Below are positions 1-12,945 of a stretch of DNA of 64,000 nt, piece by piece (within the stretch, counting starts at the first letter, position 1; each line of letters opens with the position of its first letter). A program made the translations under genes and the position numbers. This DNA comes from Floccularia luteovirens (taxonomy: Eukaryota; Basidiomycota; Agaricomycetes; Agaricales; Squamanitaceae), in NCBI GenBank assembly GCA_009739215.1, contig VSJF01000007.1, positions 620,001 to 684,000 of the forward strand, written 5' to 3'. The notes under the pieces are model-generated. The model was not told where the DNA came from. It saw nothing but the letters and a program-made list of their open reading frames with translations, and searched no databases.

Positions 1-414
1 ACAGCTGGTGGTGGTAGGTACGCAGCGATTGCTGCATTGACAAATATTCCTGCCACAGTATTTGGTGCATTCCTATATGAAGTATTCTTGACGGATTATG
101 ATCGCGGTATGTACCCTTCATCTTGCAATCGGCATCGGCCTCATTTTGCTCCCCGTGTAGTCATCCCACAAGCGACTCAAGACTACGCTTTTGTTGAAAG
201 CAACAATGCAAGGTTCCAACCTTCAAAGGATCCGCAGAAGCGCCGCCAGAGTCATATAAGTCGCCAGAGCTATCATGGCCCCATGTCGGAGATGGTTGGC
301 GTTGCAACAGAAACTGAAGTCACCAACGTTCAGATTAAAGAGAAGAATACGAAAGACGAACCGTCACCAAGACAGAGTGTAACCATATACGAAGGCTCCC
401 ATCACAATGTCTGA
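1..414 (+). CDS. Aquaporin / aquaglyceroporin, C-terminal part (5' end outside window)
   Basis: Only the 3' end of the gene is inside the window. The reading frame open from base 1 gives a small-residue-rich helix (YAAIAALTNIPATVFGAFL) followed by YEVFLTDYDR, which matches the last membrane helix and exit of fungal MIP-family channels. The remainder is a hydrophilic cytosolic tail rich in Ser, Lys and Glu, ending HHNV. A GT-AG intron is likely at 107-160 (starts gtatgt). It is 54 nt, a multiple of three without a stop, so both forms read through; spliced, DYDR joins VIPQATQDY. MIP proteins move water, glycerol or other small solutes across membranes. Substrate cannot be judged because the NPA motifs lie upstream of the window. 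Confidence 0.8.
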   Translation, partial: TAGGGRYAAIAALTNIPATVFGAFLYEVFLTDYDRGMYPSSCNRHRPHFAPRVVIPQATQDYAFVESNNARFQPSKDPQKRRQSHISRQSYHGPMSEMVGVATETEVTNVQIKEKNTKDEPSPRQSVTIYEGSHHNV

Positions 415-1134
415 ACAACAAACCCCAAGTCCCACATTTTTGTTTTCCTCGACCGTTACCAACTACTCAAGTTCCCGACCTAGTCACCTAGAGTCCAGTC
501 AAACATTGGCGTAGAGCTTATATTAAACAATTACTTTATTAATTGATGGGGGTGGAAGTCGTCAGCTTGATAAAATTAGATAGAGATTGTGTATGCAGGA
601 CTTGGTATACATTGAAAATCTTTCGGCGTATTCTGTGGATCTAGTCAACTTTCAAGAATGACATTTCCCCCCTAGGAAAAGGATCATAGTCCTAGTGGAG
701 GTAAGGTTGAATCCTTTGAGTATCTGCGATCCCGACTTGACCGGTGATTTGATACAAGCATGTAAGACACCGCTTATCCTTGGCCGAGTTTACCTGTAGT
801 AAGGCAGAAGGAAATTTTACTGCCATTTCAAAGCCTGATAGATGTAATCTTTTTTTTTGATGGGTCCTGCGGGAATGATAGCAATGGAAGTAAACGTGCA
901 CAGTGGCTTGTGCAACGAGTCGCGTAATATGTATTGTGTGTTTCTATATCAAAATTTCGTGTTGGAGCATGTATAGAACCATGTAAATCAATGATTCGTG
1001 ACCATTGCATTACTAACACGTGACATTGACCGGGAAGAATTTTGCATCTAACCGGTGTGGTTCTTATGATTTCATATTTAAACCACTGTTTTTTACCTTA
1101 AAAATTATAAACTTCTCTTTTTTTCAACCACAGA
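415..1134. other. Intergenic region
   Basis: About 720 bases between the aquaporin stop and the next start. It should hold the aquaporin 3' UTR and the promoter of the oxidoreductase; an AT-rich stretch with catatttaaacc lies about 65 bases before that ATG. I see no supported gene. Confidence 0.6.
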
Positions 1135-2869
1135 ATGGCCCCAACAACATATAAGCGCATCGTTCTTAATGAACGCCCGCAGGGTGATATCGACTCGAAT
1201 ACTTTCCGTACCGAAGCTGTCCCTTTTTCTTCTCTTGTGCCAGGCGATGGACAGGTACTCGTTCAGTGTACATGGCTTTCTTTAGATCCTGCTATGCGCG
1301 GTTATATCAGAGACGTGCGTAGCTACCTGCCACCAGTGCAAATAGGTCAGGTTCGTACATGTTCTAACGATAGAATTAATTAATTATATCATCCGTTCGA
1401 ATGATAACTGGTTTATGGTACATAACTGACCAACTGCTGTTCACTGTTAGGTTATGCGCGCGATGGGTCTTGGAGTTGTGATCGCGGTTGGTAAAGGAAG
1501 TCAGCATCGGGTTGGGGATAACGTTAGTGCAGCTTTAGGTGGGTGACTAATTTAACATACCAGTTTTTCTGTATTGAATGCGAGAGATTTCATAGGAATG
1601 ACAGAATATGCGGTTCTGAATGATAAAGACGTCACCAAACTCAAGTATGCTACTGACATATCCTAGAGTTGTTATTTGAAAGCTGAATATCCTATAGTAT
1701 CCCTCCTAGTGCTCAACCACTCGACTTCCTGAACACCCTTGGGACTTCAGGTAAGAATATCCGACCCCATACTTCTTATATAGTTTACTTGATGGCTTGT
1801 GCTAGGTCTTACTGCTTACCTTGTTCGTTTCTGCCTACATGTTCTCTATACTTCAAATTGACATTTTTTATAGGGATTAAAAAACATTGGGAAGTTAAAA
1901 GCGGGAGAAACTCTTGTTGTCTCTGGTGCTGCAGGCTCCGTTGGATCCATAGTTTGCCAGCTTGGCAAAGCAGCGGGTGCCAAGGTTTATGCTATTGCTG
2001 GATCCCCGGATAAGTGTGACTGGCTTGAAAAAGAAATTGGAGTAGATAAGGCTTTCAACTATAAAAGCCCAACCTTCTATGCTGATTTCAAGAAAATCGG
2101 ATATTTGGACGTCTTCTTCGACAATGTTGGAGGTGAGAGGCTTTCTATAACAAAGCTAACTTGTGCATAATTATTATATCTCAAGGTGACATCCTTGATA
2201 TGATGTTAACCCGATTAAACAAATACGCTAGGATAGTTCTTTGTGGTATGTCAAATCTCATGTGGTCATCGGTATTGAATAACCAGAATTTCCTACAGGC
2301 GCTATTTCTGCATACAGTATGTAATCAAGCCTATCACTTACCTTCGTTTTCACAGCTAGTTATAGATTCAGCCAAACCGAAGGGTATCCAAAACTATCCG
2401 ACACTCATTTCAATGCGTGCAAAGATTGAGGGCTTCATTGTGTATGTCTTCATATAAAACTACTTCTATCATGCAGAAATTGATTATGGCTGTGAAGATT
2501 TGATTACGCACACGAGTACCCCGAGGCCATTCAATATCTTTCACAAAAATTAGCTGAAGGCCAGCTAAAGCGCAAATTCCACATTGTTGAAGGTGGTATT
2601 GAACAAGCACCTGTTGCATTGCCTATGCTATACAAGGGTGAAAACACCGGAAAATTGTACGTAGATATTTACTTCTTTTTCCTCAGATTAGAGTCTCACT
2701 ACAATTCAAATATTCAAGGGTTGTCCGAGTGTCCGAACCCCCAAAAACTAGTCTCTAATCCAGAGATTATGGTTATTGCGGTTAAGCAGTTAATACGCGT
2801 ATTTAACACAGCTTGATTTAATATAATAGTGTTGTACCCAAATACCGCACATATCATCCAGACTACTGA
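1135..2869 (+). CDS. NADP-dependent oxidoreductase of the MDR superfamily (prostaglandin/leukotriene reductase-like)
   Basis: Eleven exons splice by eye to 346 residues, the usual length of this family: 1135-1350, 1451-1538, 1596-1644, 1698-1750, 1806-1822, 1874-2132, 2186-2245, 2299-2316, 2360-2441, 2498-2656 and 2830-2869. The summed length is a multiple of three. Recognisable features are the N-terminal WLSLDPAMRGYI block, the Rossmann loop VSGAAGSVGS, the VFFDNVGGDILD strand after it, and the C-terminal block EGGIEQAPVALPMLYKGENTGK. The zinc ligands of alcohol dehydrogenases are absent, which fits the zinc-free reductase branch that reduces alpha,beta-unsaturated ketones or aldehydes with NADPH. 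Two exons are only 17 and 18 nt. The physiological substrate is unknown. No signal peptide is seen, so it is probably cytosolic. Confidence 0.92.
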
Positions 2870-3182
2870 ATCGTATTAAGGAAAGCACCTTGAAAGATAG
2901 GTACATATTATGTGTGTGATGTCATAAGTAGCGACTTTGACCATAAAGAATAGTAAAGCTTAGCTACATATATACTTGAACACCTTTTGCGGACAAAACT
3001 GCCCGACAGTTCGTCGACATCAGAGACTCATTATTTACATATCAGAAACTTTCGTTGTACAGCCCTATGTATAAGAATGTTGTAGTACACAATAAACATA
3101 CAGAACAAGATATACGACTTCATATCTACAGCAATTTAACAAGAAAAACGCAGCTGAATAATCCTTGGAATGATCAATCCCA
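2870..3182. other. Convergent intergenic region
   Basis: About 310 bases between two convergent stop codons. AT-rich, presumably both 3' UTRs; nothing else seen. Confidence 0.6.
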
Positions 3183-4272
3183 CTAATATGCCTGGGGTGG
3201 CCAGTCTGGCAAACTATTCAAAGCAGCATTTGTAGCCTCTCTGACCCGTCGTTTACTTGCGAGGTCACCCGATTGACGATATCCATTGAATACCTCTTGT
3301 ATCTGGAATATTGAAGCAGCTACGGAATCTATTAATGAACGTATCAATAGACTGTGTTTAGAAGATGTCAGCAGCAAATTACCGAAATTGTGGCCTGCTT
3401 CTGTCAATAGCTGTAACCAGACACGAATTTTTAGGAATTCATCATATACTGCTGGGGAATGAACGTACCCCTTGAAGCCGCATTCCTTCCTGTTGAATTT
3501 GTCCTTGATAGAACCCACCATATTGCATCTGCATCTGAAGTTGGCCCATTTTCCCGCTGAGCTCCTGTTTGCGAGTGTCCCACGCGTTCTTCAGAGAATC
3601 AAAAGCACCCAAGAGCTGCTTCCAAGCGTAATTATCCCAAGACTCGATTTCTGCCTTGTGTGTGCGTATATATTCCCGAGGGTGTGGATTTCCGGAAGCC
3701 GAATAACCCCCGGATCCTGATGGTAGGGTTTGGGTGAGGTTTTGGTTCTGATACGACTGCGCCTGGTTCTGCATCTGTGACTGGGATTGTGATCCATCCC
3801 AGCCTTGTGCCAGGGGAGCATAAGGATCGAACTGAGCTATGTAATTTGGGTTGTTTTGCAACTGTTGTTGTGCTGGGTTGTAGCTAGATGGCTGCTGCTG
3901 GGCACTATTCTGGCCGTATAAATAACCATAGCTGGACCCGCTGGTCTGTGCAGCAAGCTGTTGGCCAAATGAACTGGTCGGTTGGAAGGGTGTCATTGTG
4001 CCCTGTGTGGGGCTCATTTGTGATGATCCAAAGTAGGTTGGTTGACCAAAATTTGTATTAAGTGATAGAGGTTGTTGTTGCTGCTGTTGCTGAGGAGCTT
4101 GCTGATAGCCCATCTGCATGCCATATCCAGTCGGGGTTGAGCTCATGTTAGATGCCCATGGGGATGCTGATGTTGAGATGTCTGGGAAGCGGGTGCTCGG
4201 ATTGGTAGGATCATGAACGAAGGGGTTGTTCACTGTCAATGGTGGACTTGTCGCATATCCGTTATTGTACAT
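3183..4272 (-). CDS. Conserved Gln-rich protein of unkn­own function
   Basis: Two exons (4272-3469 and 3410-3183) around a 58-nt intron beginning gtacgt give 343 residues. The N-terminal two thirds is low complexity, with a Q7 run near residue 60 and many Ser, Gly, Tyr, Asn and Pro. It contains an NPF tripeptide near residue 16, a motif known to bind EH domains. The C-terminal third is ordered and helical: HPREYIRTHKAEIESWDNY is followed by a segment that looks coiled-coil, then GLLTEAGHNFGNLLL. A disordered polar head with a helical tail would suit an adaptor or scaffold, but I do not recognise the family and assign no function. Convergent with the upstream oxidoreductase. Confidence 0.75.
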
Positions 4273-4607
4273 TGAAGTCTAGGAGTATAAGATTGTGGAA
4301 CTGCGAGAGTTTTCTCTGTAACACGGAGTACAGCGCAGCAGTAGAGCGGTACCGCTTCCGACTGAAAGGCTTAACACCTTTTGCGACATTCCGTAGTTAT
4401 ATTAACTTAGATAATTATCATCATTGTAAATTACATAATTGTTATCCTTTGTTTTGGTGATATCCTTGTCACTGATTGTTACAACACTCCTCGAACAAGA
4501 TCCTACATTACTTAGTTGTCTACACGTTGTCACAAGTCAAAATATGATATACGTCGGGATGTTTGGGCCCTTTTCGATGTGGAATACTAGAGTGATATGA
4601 GCTCTAC
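4273..4607. other. Intergenic region
   Basis: Contains the 5' flank of the Gln-rich gene and the 3' flank of the membrane-protein gene, both on the minus strand. No coding signal found. Confidence 0.55.
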
Positions 4608-5301
4608 TTAGTCTCGTGCGACTTTCGAGCCGGCAGACTTCGGTGTTGGGAGCAAGCCCAGCAGACCGAATCCCAAAGCATATATCCCCGAGACTAACGT
4701 GAATATATAGGCAGAAGAAAAAGTTTATGACGAATACGATGCTCACCACCAATGACGCCTTTCACATACCCAAGATTTGACCATTGTCCTAGGGTTAACA
4801 GACAGAGCAGCCATCCAACCACAATTGATGTCGTCAATACCTATGTAGAGGGTTTAGCACTGGAGTATGAGAGGGCACAGTATACCTACGGGAATAACCC
4901 ATGACAAAACACTTGATTCACGCCATGAGCGATACTATATGATGTAATCAGAGTAGCTAGGATGTTTGACTAGAAAAATCTTACGTTAGGTTCAGCGCCT
5001 TTTATCCAAGGCAATAGAATAATGTAGAGGAATAAAACTACAGTGGCAAATAAATGACCCAATGCACCAAGCGCCGCCGTTCTACCGAGAAAAGCATAAA
5101 AGATCACGCCGTTGGTTCGTAATTCTAAGGAGAACTATACCTTGCCAAAAACCCTTTACCACCTTGCTCAAGTCTCCAAAACTCGTGCAGGGTCCCAAGA
5201 TAATAAGTCACAGCCGCGCCTGGGAGCACCAATTTCAGCTGGCGTACTGTATTTCTCTCTGTCCATGAAACGTATTGAGAATTCAATGATGTGGCCGACA
5301 T
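4608..5301 (-). CDS. Small multi-pass membrane protein, unknown family
   Basis: Spliced by eye into five exons from an ATG at 5301 to a TAA at 4608, about 180 residues. It starts MSATSLNSQYVSWTERN and ends SAGSKVARD. Hydrophobic segments are TAALGALGHLFATVVLFLYI, the helix around VLTTSIVVGWLLCLLTLG, and YALGFGLLGLLP; a weaker one lies near residue 30 (LVLPGAAVTYYLG). The 49-nt intron after KGAEPN (starts gtaaga, ends atatag) joins it to YRSWRESSVLSW, keeping the frame. Three or four membrane spans with short loops are predicted. No enzymatic motif and no recognised family. Exon boundaries are inferred from frame and splice signals only. Confidence 0.6.
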
Positions 5302-5824
5302 TTCAGCTGGATACGATGGATGCTGACAGAAATATTGCCTAGAAACAAGAAAAATGGTTAGAATGGAGACTATACGTTACGTTAGAAGGGCGTTGTTTGA
5401 TTTAAAGATGATTAGGGAATTATCACATGTTAACCGAACCACGTGTGTTGGTGAACAAGGAGCTTCTATTTTGATCCCAAACCATATATAGCAGTCTCCC
5501 TCGGCCAGGAGGTGGAGCTCAAGCTTAGTTTTGCTTCCATGTACTACATGCACGATGTAAAATTAAATACACGATGTCTCCTCAAAAACTTGGCAAATTT
5601 TTTTGACAAGGAATTGAAAAAAGCCCACCCCTCTTCATTATTCATGCCACTGACAAACATATGGAAAGTTTGTCCTTGCCTGGGCGCGAATTTTGTACGT
5701 CTGCTATATAATATAACTTGTCTGATTCAGTGGAGTAACTTTGCACAGGCAACAGTTCCGTCACCTTATAAGAGCCCGATTTTGCAGAAACCATACACAT
5801 CTATTGATAATATTACTACTTCAA
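5302..5824. other. Intergenic region
   Basis: About 520 bases between the membrane-protein start and the glucanase stop, both on the minus strand. An open frame on the plus strand enters here from 5512, but it is antisense to the glucanase and unsupported. Confidence 0.5.
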
Positions 5825-7774
<1,950 letters not shown>

Positions 7775-8278
7775 GCGCGATGGTATGTGTGAACGCGCAG
7801 GGTTCCCGTATGCAGGTTAGTTATAACGAACAATCAACGCGACTTCGAACCCTCAAAAGCAACCTTAAAGGTTTTAAAAAGAATCCGAGAGCTGTTATCC
7901 CAATTTGGAGATGCCGAACATGTGGTTGAAACGAGGGAAACAGTAAAATGGAGTGATTCAGTAGCACTGCTTGGCTTCGAGGGTTTACATTAAATTAAAC
8001 AAATGCTGTAGTACGTGGAATAAACTGCCTTGGCCGCTGGCGAAAGCAGGTCGTGACAATGTGTCGGCGGATTCGGTGAACGACGATTGAATGTTCGGAC
8101 CGACAAACCCGTTCTCAGATCACGAAATGCCTCCGTAAGCTTATGATTGGCATTCCATCACTTCGGGGAATCTGTATCTTGTACATAAATATACTATATA
8201 TACTGTCCTACTACATGTTGGATAAGTATCAACTACAAGGAGTCAACTTGAATTAATTAACTCCCATTGCGACTGTAC
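7775..8278. other. Intergenic region
   Basis: About 500 bases holding the promoter of the glucanase and the 3' flank of the F-box gene. No gene recognised. Confidence 0.55.
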
Positions 8279-9905
8279 TTAGAATTCCAATATATAAATG
8301 TCTCCAGTATGCAGCCCTAAACAAACACGCCCAGAACTCTCTTCAAATGCCAAGGAACGACAAGTGTGCGGCTCAAAGGGTAAAGCCAGATGGCGTGGTA
8401 GTAGTTCTCCTAGTGTGGGTGTCCCTCCTGCGGTGGTAAGAGAAGCCTTCATAAGTCTAAATTCATCAGTGTCCCATCGATGCTCTAACCAGACGGCACG
8501 ATATCCAGTCTTTCCCATACAAACAAATTCGGGATATGAGTTTACAGGTATTGGAAATGTATGGGATGGCTGGTCTATATCTACATCGATTTTTTGCTCA
8601 AGGCAAAGGGAAAACTGGAAGACGGCAGCAAGTCCTTTCCCTCGCCGAGAGAACGAATGGAACACGATAACGGAGAAGTTGCTCGGATTATGGGAGAAAG
8701 GCTCTGGTGACAAGTCAAATTCAAAGACATCTGGTAGACCGGATACCTTGTGCTCCACAACTATTGAGGACACATCCTCAGGTACTAGATCGAAGGCGAT
8801 GTTAGGTTTCGTCAAAATGCTTTGAGAACATTTTGTAGGTTTCGCAAATAGGCCTTGAGGAAGTGAAATATGGGTGACATAGAATCCAGTCGGCCTCTGG
8901 ATTCCTGCTATAAGTAGAGAGTGTGGATAAAGGTTGAACCTCACACGCTCTAGACCCTGTTCATTGAATTGTCAGGGTAAGTACTTGTGTTAAGCCTGAG
9001 TACTTACCAAAGGAATCTTCGGGTCTATAAGACGGTGAACATTATTTGAAGTATTGAACAAAAAAATCTTGTAAGTTATGGATTGGACTTGCGCTGACAG
9101 TTTAAAGGCGACCGCGCACGCAACCATTGGACCACTGACACGAACATCAAACAAGACACCTTTGAGTGTTTCCTGGGGTATACTTGTTATGAGGGTGAGT
9201 GGATTGGCGATGTCACTTGAATCATCGTCATCTAGGGACGCAGAGAATACTGATAAATGCCTTTGGAATATATACATTAGATCTGTAAGCTTCCAGGTCG
9301 TTTCAAAAATAACATACCCTGAGTTAGAAAGATCACTCCCGAGGATAGCGATTATGGCACTTGTTTCTCCGTCTTGTAAACAGGCTGCTAATTTTGAAGC
9401 TGGTGATATCTCTGATGTAGCTACACATCGAGGCGGGTTAGACCCAGAATTGGGCAGTCTCCACAGAGAAAGGTGGTTGGACGTGGTCGGGGAGCGAGAT
9501 AGGGTCACGAGCCATTTGGGTCCGAGCAACTGTAGTTGATATACGATGTCACCATGCGGTATTCTGATAAGCCTCCTGACCTGGGATGCAGGGTTTCGCC
9601 AATTCCGGTCTAATTTTAAGGCTTTGATAGTACTACTTTGCAGACAAGAGCTGGACAATGTGTTGAGGTTACCATGCGGGAACTGTGGGAGGTCGAGAGG
9701 AAGATCGATCTTGAACTGATGCCAGAGATAATCCATGCAGCCAAAGGCATGCAGAACACGACATGTCTTCGTGCCCAGATGTCAATCAAACAGTGACGTC
9801 GATAAATAAAGGTATTACCTGCTTCAAGGCGAGAACATCCTGAGGAAGTATATGGCTACATATTATCAGCAGAATGTCCTGAGGAATATCTAGGAATGAT
9901 AGCAT
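8279..9905 (-). CDS. F-box protein (agaric type)
   Basis: Three exons (9905-9819, 9766-9008, 8956-8279) total 507 codons. The first exon carries the F-box, MLSFLDIPQDILLIICSHI followed by LPQDVLALKQ, and continues after the intron with TCRVLHAFG, the usual end of that motif. The rest, with many short beta-like strands (for example QLQLLGPKWLVTLSRS, FVCMGKTGYRAVWLEHRW, RVCLGLHTGDIYILEF), suggests a propeller-like C-terminal half without clear WD repeats. F-box proteins dock to Skp1 in SCF ubiquitin ligases and use the C-terminal part to choose substrates. Proteins of this layout are numerous in agarics and mostly uncharacterised, so the target is unknown. Confidence 0.8.
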
Positions 9906-10279
9906 GGAGGTTGCTGAGAGGAGGCCGGGATAGGATATAAGAAGACCCCCTGAGCTTTGTATTGTGGCTCATTGTGGAACTCCGACATCAAATGCAATAA
10001 ATATTCGAATTTGAAACAAATTGGATTGTGAAAGAAGACTGAGTTTCTTTGTTCGGGAATGAATGTATAGTACTGAATACGTAGTACTTTACTGAAATTC
10101 ACTGAGAGAATACAAGCCGCGCTGATAAGAAAGTGTTTGAAAGGGCAAGCATCGCCAAACTTCGGTTACTGGAGTAACGTGCTGATCACCATGTGCTACT
10201 TAAACTGACTCCTCCGTTTCACCTTTACAACATCTCTTCCTTGTTACTCGAATCCTCATATTACACCCTCCACTCTTGA
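9906..10279. promoter_or_regulatory. Divergent promoter region
   Basis: About 370 bases separate two divergent start codons (F-box gene and the acidic membrane protein), so both promoters must lie here. I see no specific site that I can name. Confidence 0.5.
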
Positions 10280-12614
10280 ATGTCAGAATTTGACAGCCTA
10301 TCCGATTCCGATTGGCTTGATATCTCCAGTAACCGCGAGTCGGATGACAATGACTCGGTTAGCTCCCAAGACAGTGATCGTGAAGATGCTCTCTCCGTAG
10401 CACGCTCTCGACGTTCTTCCATAAGCTTAGGAAGCTCCAGAGAAGGCGATGTTGAAGCTTGGGAAGGTTTTGTCGAGAGTGGTGACGAAGCTTTTGGCAC
10501 TGAGCCCCCTGTGTTTTCATTGCCACTCGCTGCCGGCGACCATTCTAGTCTTCCTGCTGGATTAACATCTGATATTGATCAAGACAGCGACGACCAGCGA
10601 GTGAAAGATGCTCTCGATCAAAGTCTTATTGGCACACTGACGGCCTCAAGAGCCAGTAGCGCAGGTCATTCATCGAGCACTCATACATCCATTCGTGATC
10701 TTCGATTATCTTTCCCTGATCCTCTAACTAGCTCCCGGGACGAGCTCAATAGATCATATGAAGATGTTTCTCCATCTGATACTGCTTTCAGTACCACAGA
10801 TGATGATGGTATCCCTGCACCGCCATCCGGGGGTCACAGCTCGCCCAATGACGTACAAATCGCAAACAACAAAGACATCGAGAAAGTGTCTAAGAGCGAC
10901 AGCAAGCCCCTTCTGGATATATTCCTTTATGGTTCTTCTTCACCCTCTAAATGGTCTTTCGTGCAAGAGCTTTTGGAGAAGGCATCGTGTGTCTCTGGAT
11001 ACACCATATTCGACAAAGCAGGGTACACCAATGACCGCGTCCAGACAGTTCGTCGTGTACCAAACGAATTATTGAAGCACGACGAGCATTTCACTATACA
11101 TGACTACACTGGTGACATCGAGTCACTGCCAGTCGTACGTTAACATTTTACCTTCTTGATCTTATCTTCATGGTATTTTGTTATTGAATCTCCAGGGCAT
11201 CTTTGATCGACCTTCATTGGCCATCGTATATTTGCCTTGTCCTACTCTTCCCATTTTGTCACATCATTCTTCTTACCTCCCCATCGTTGTTCCATCTCAA
11301 ACTTTTCACGATGTCGACGGAGCTGAAGATGTGAATTACCATGCGGCCGAGGATGATTGGGACTTGTTAAATATCCCGATCGACAAAGGTCGTCAATTTT
11401 AGGACAGGACTCAAAGTCCGTACTTTTCAATAGCGAGGATCTTAAGGACAACAGATCCTCTACTCGTTTATCAAGTTTTGCAAGGAATCGCCGACGATGT
11501 TCCTTTACATCATTCCGCAAAACCTACATCCGAACATACTGCATCTGTTCAAGCAGTCACATTGTGGGTTACCATTAATTTATCTGATTGTTTATCTGCA
11601 ACCCTCAAAAATTTATGTAGCTTCGCGCTGGTATCTCTAGTCATCGGTATTGTCGCTAACGTCTTTCTCAAGACCTCGACGCCATTCCCGACATTTCCGA
11701 CTCCAACACTTCCTCGCATCGAGTCACACAACTTATGGGAATTACTCGGAGCGTCACCAAACCAGACCTCATCAGTACTTCCAACTATTACAAATCATCT
11801 TAATAGTGCCCTTGCAGTATCATCCTTGAAGGACCTTGCACTTTCAGTTTTTAACCCGGGTACAACATCACTTTCTGTCATCAATGAACCGCTGCCTCCA
11901 TCCCTTACTCCCACAAGTCTATCAAGGGCCAAACCATGCGAGAGCTGTGCACCCAGTACCTCAGCTGCTCAGCCCAGACCCACTAAAGACGTTATTTTAC
12001 GGCCGGTTCCAGCTACGCCATCAATTGAAATGCCTACATACCGCGTTGTTCCCATGCTCGACAGGACAGATAGACGATCAGAAGCTATCACCACTGCCGT
12101 TGGCCTAAAGATCATCGATTCCGTATCAGTGGCTTTAGGAGTTGCAGCAACTACGGTGATGAAGGTTGTTGCCAATGACATTCAAGAGCTGGTTGCTGCT
12201 GTGGATGAGCTTATGCGTGTTATCCAGAAACAAACACAGAGCATAATTTCTCAGTCAAAGGACACGGCTCACGTTCTTGGGGATCAAATGCAAATGCTAA
12301 GCAAACAGCTTCATGCGCGCAATGACAGGGCGAAGAAGCGAGCTAGTGAATTGAAGAAGAAAGGGGAGGAATTCATTTTGTCTGCTAGCGAAAAGATTGC
12401 TGGCAGGACCAAGATAGCGAAGAAGAAGGCGCGCACACTAACAGAAAGTTTCCTGAAATCTGAAGCATGGCGCACTTACGAGCAGTCCCATCGAACCTGG
12501 GCCACAAAGCTTCGTGAAAGATCAACCAGAGCAAGGAAGTCGCGAAACCGTGAGAACAGACACCATCATCGAAGGGAGAGTGCATGCTTAAGGGGGTTGT
12601 ATTGCCGTACTTAA
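10280..12614 (+). CDS. Acidic Ser-rich protein with a membrane segment and C-terminal basic coiled region, unknown function
   Basis: Exon 1 (10280-11134) encodes a very acidic, Ser-rich head (MSEFDSLSDSDWLDISS) followed by a globular stretch (PLLDIFLYGSSSPSKWSF, ELLEKASCVSGYTIF). Exon 2 begins at 11196 (GIFDRPSLAIVYLPCPT). Further on there is one hydrophobic span (LCSFALVSLVIGIVANVFL), a Pro/Ser/Thr-rich region, and a long helix ending in Lys/Arg/His (RSTRARKSRNRENRHHHRR). The frame from 11196 meets a TAG at 11400-11402 but the same frame resumes at once (SPYFSIARILRTTDPLLVYQ). A 72-nt intron 11331-11402 (gtgaat...ttttag) would remove the stop in frame, so I treat this as one gene. The segment it removes looks partly coding, so this junction is uncertain. 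Family not recognised. Confidence 0.65.
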
Positions 12615-12945
12615 CCGTCTCCCTTCAAAGTAACAATCGTTTTCTCAAGATGTATATGTATATAAGTATGTTGTAAACCCAATATCTGCTTGTAAATGTC
12701 CAAGCAAGAACTCATCCGCTAGATGCGGAATTTTACTGTCTCATTCAACATTCGTTAACCAAGTACGTGAATGTACCGACAACGCTAGTTCCGTAGACGT
12801 ATAAATACTGGATAAAGTGCGAAAGTTACGGAACATTTTCATGTCTCAGAGAACAAACACTTTGGCCAGCCACAACAAATGAAACATGCTATCTAGAAAG
12901 ATACAATAGAATTGATGAATTATACAGATGCTATTTGATACCTTA
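12615..12945. other. Convergent intergenic region
   Basis: About 330 bases of AT-rich sequence between two convergent stops; presumably 3' UTRs. Confidence 0.55.

Noticed and set aside
4950..4985. A 15-nt mini-intron (gtaagatttttctag) in the membrane-protein gene
   Set aside because: A normal 49-nt intron with the same donor and acceptor atatag keeps the frame and joins KGAEPN to YRSWRESS, so no mini-intron is needed.
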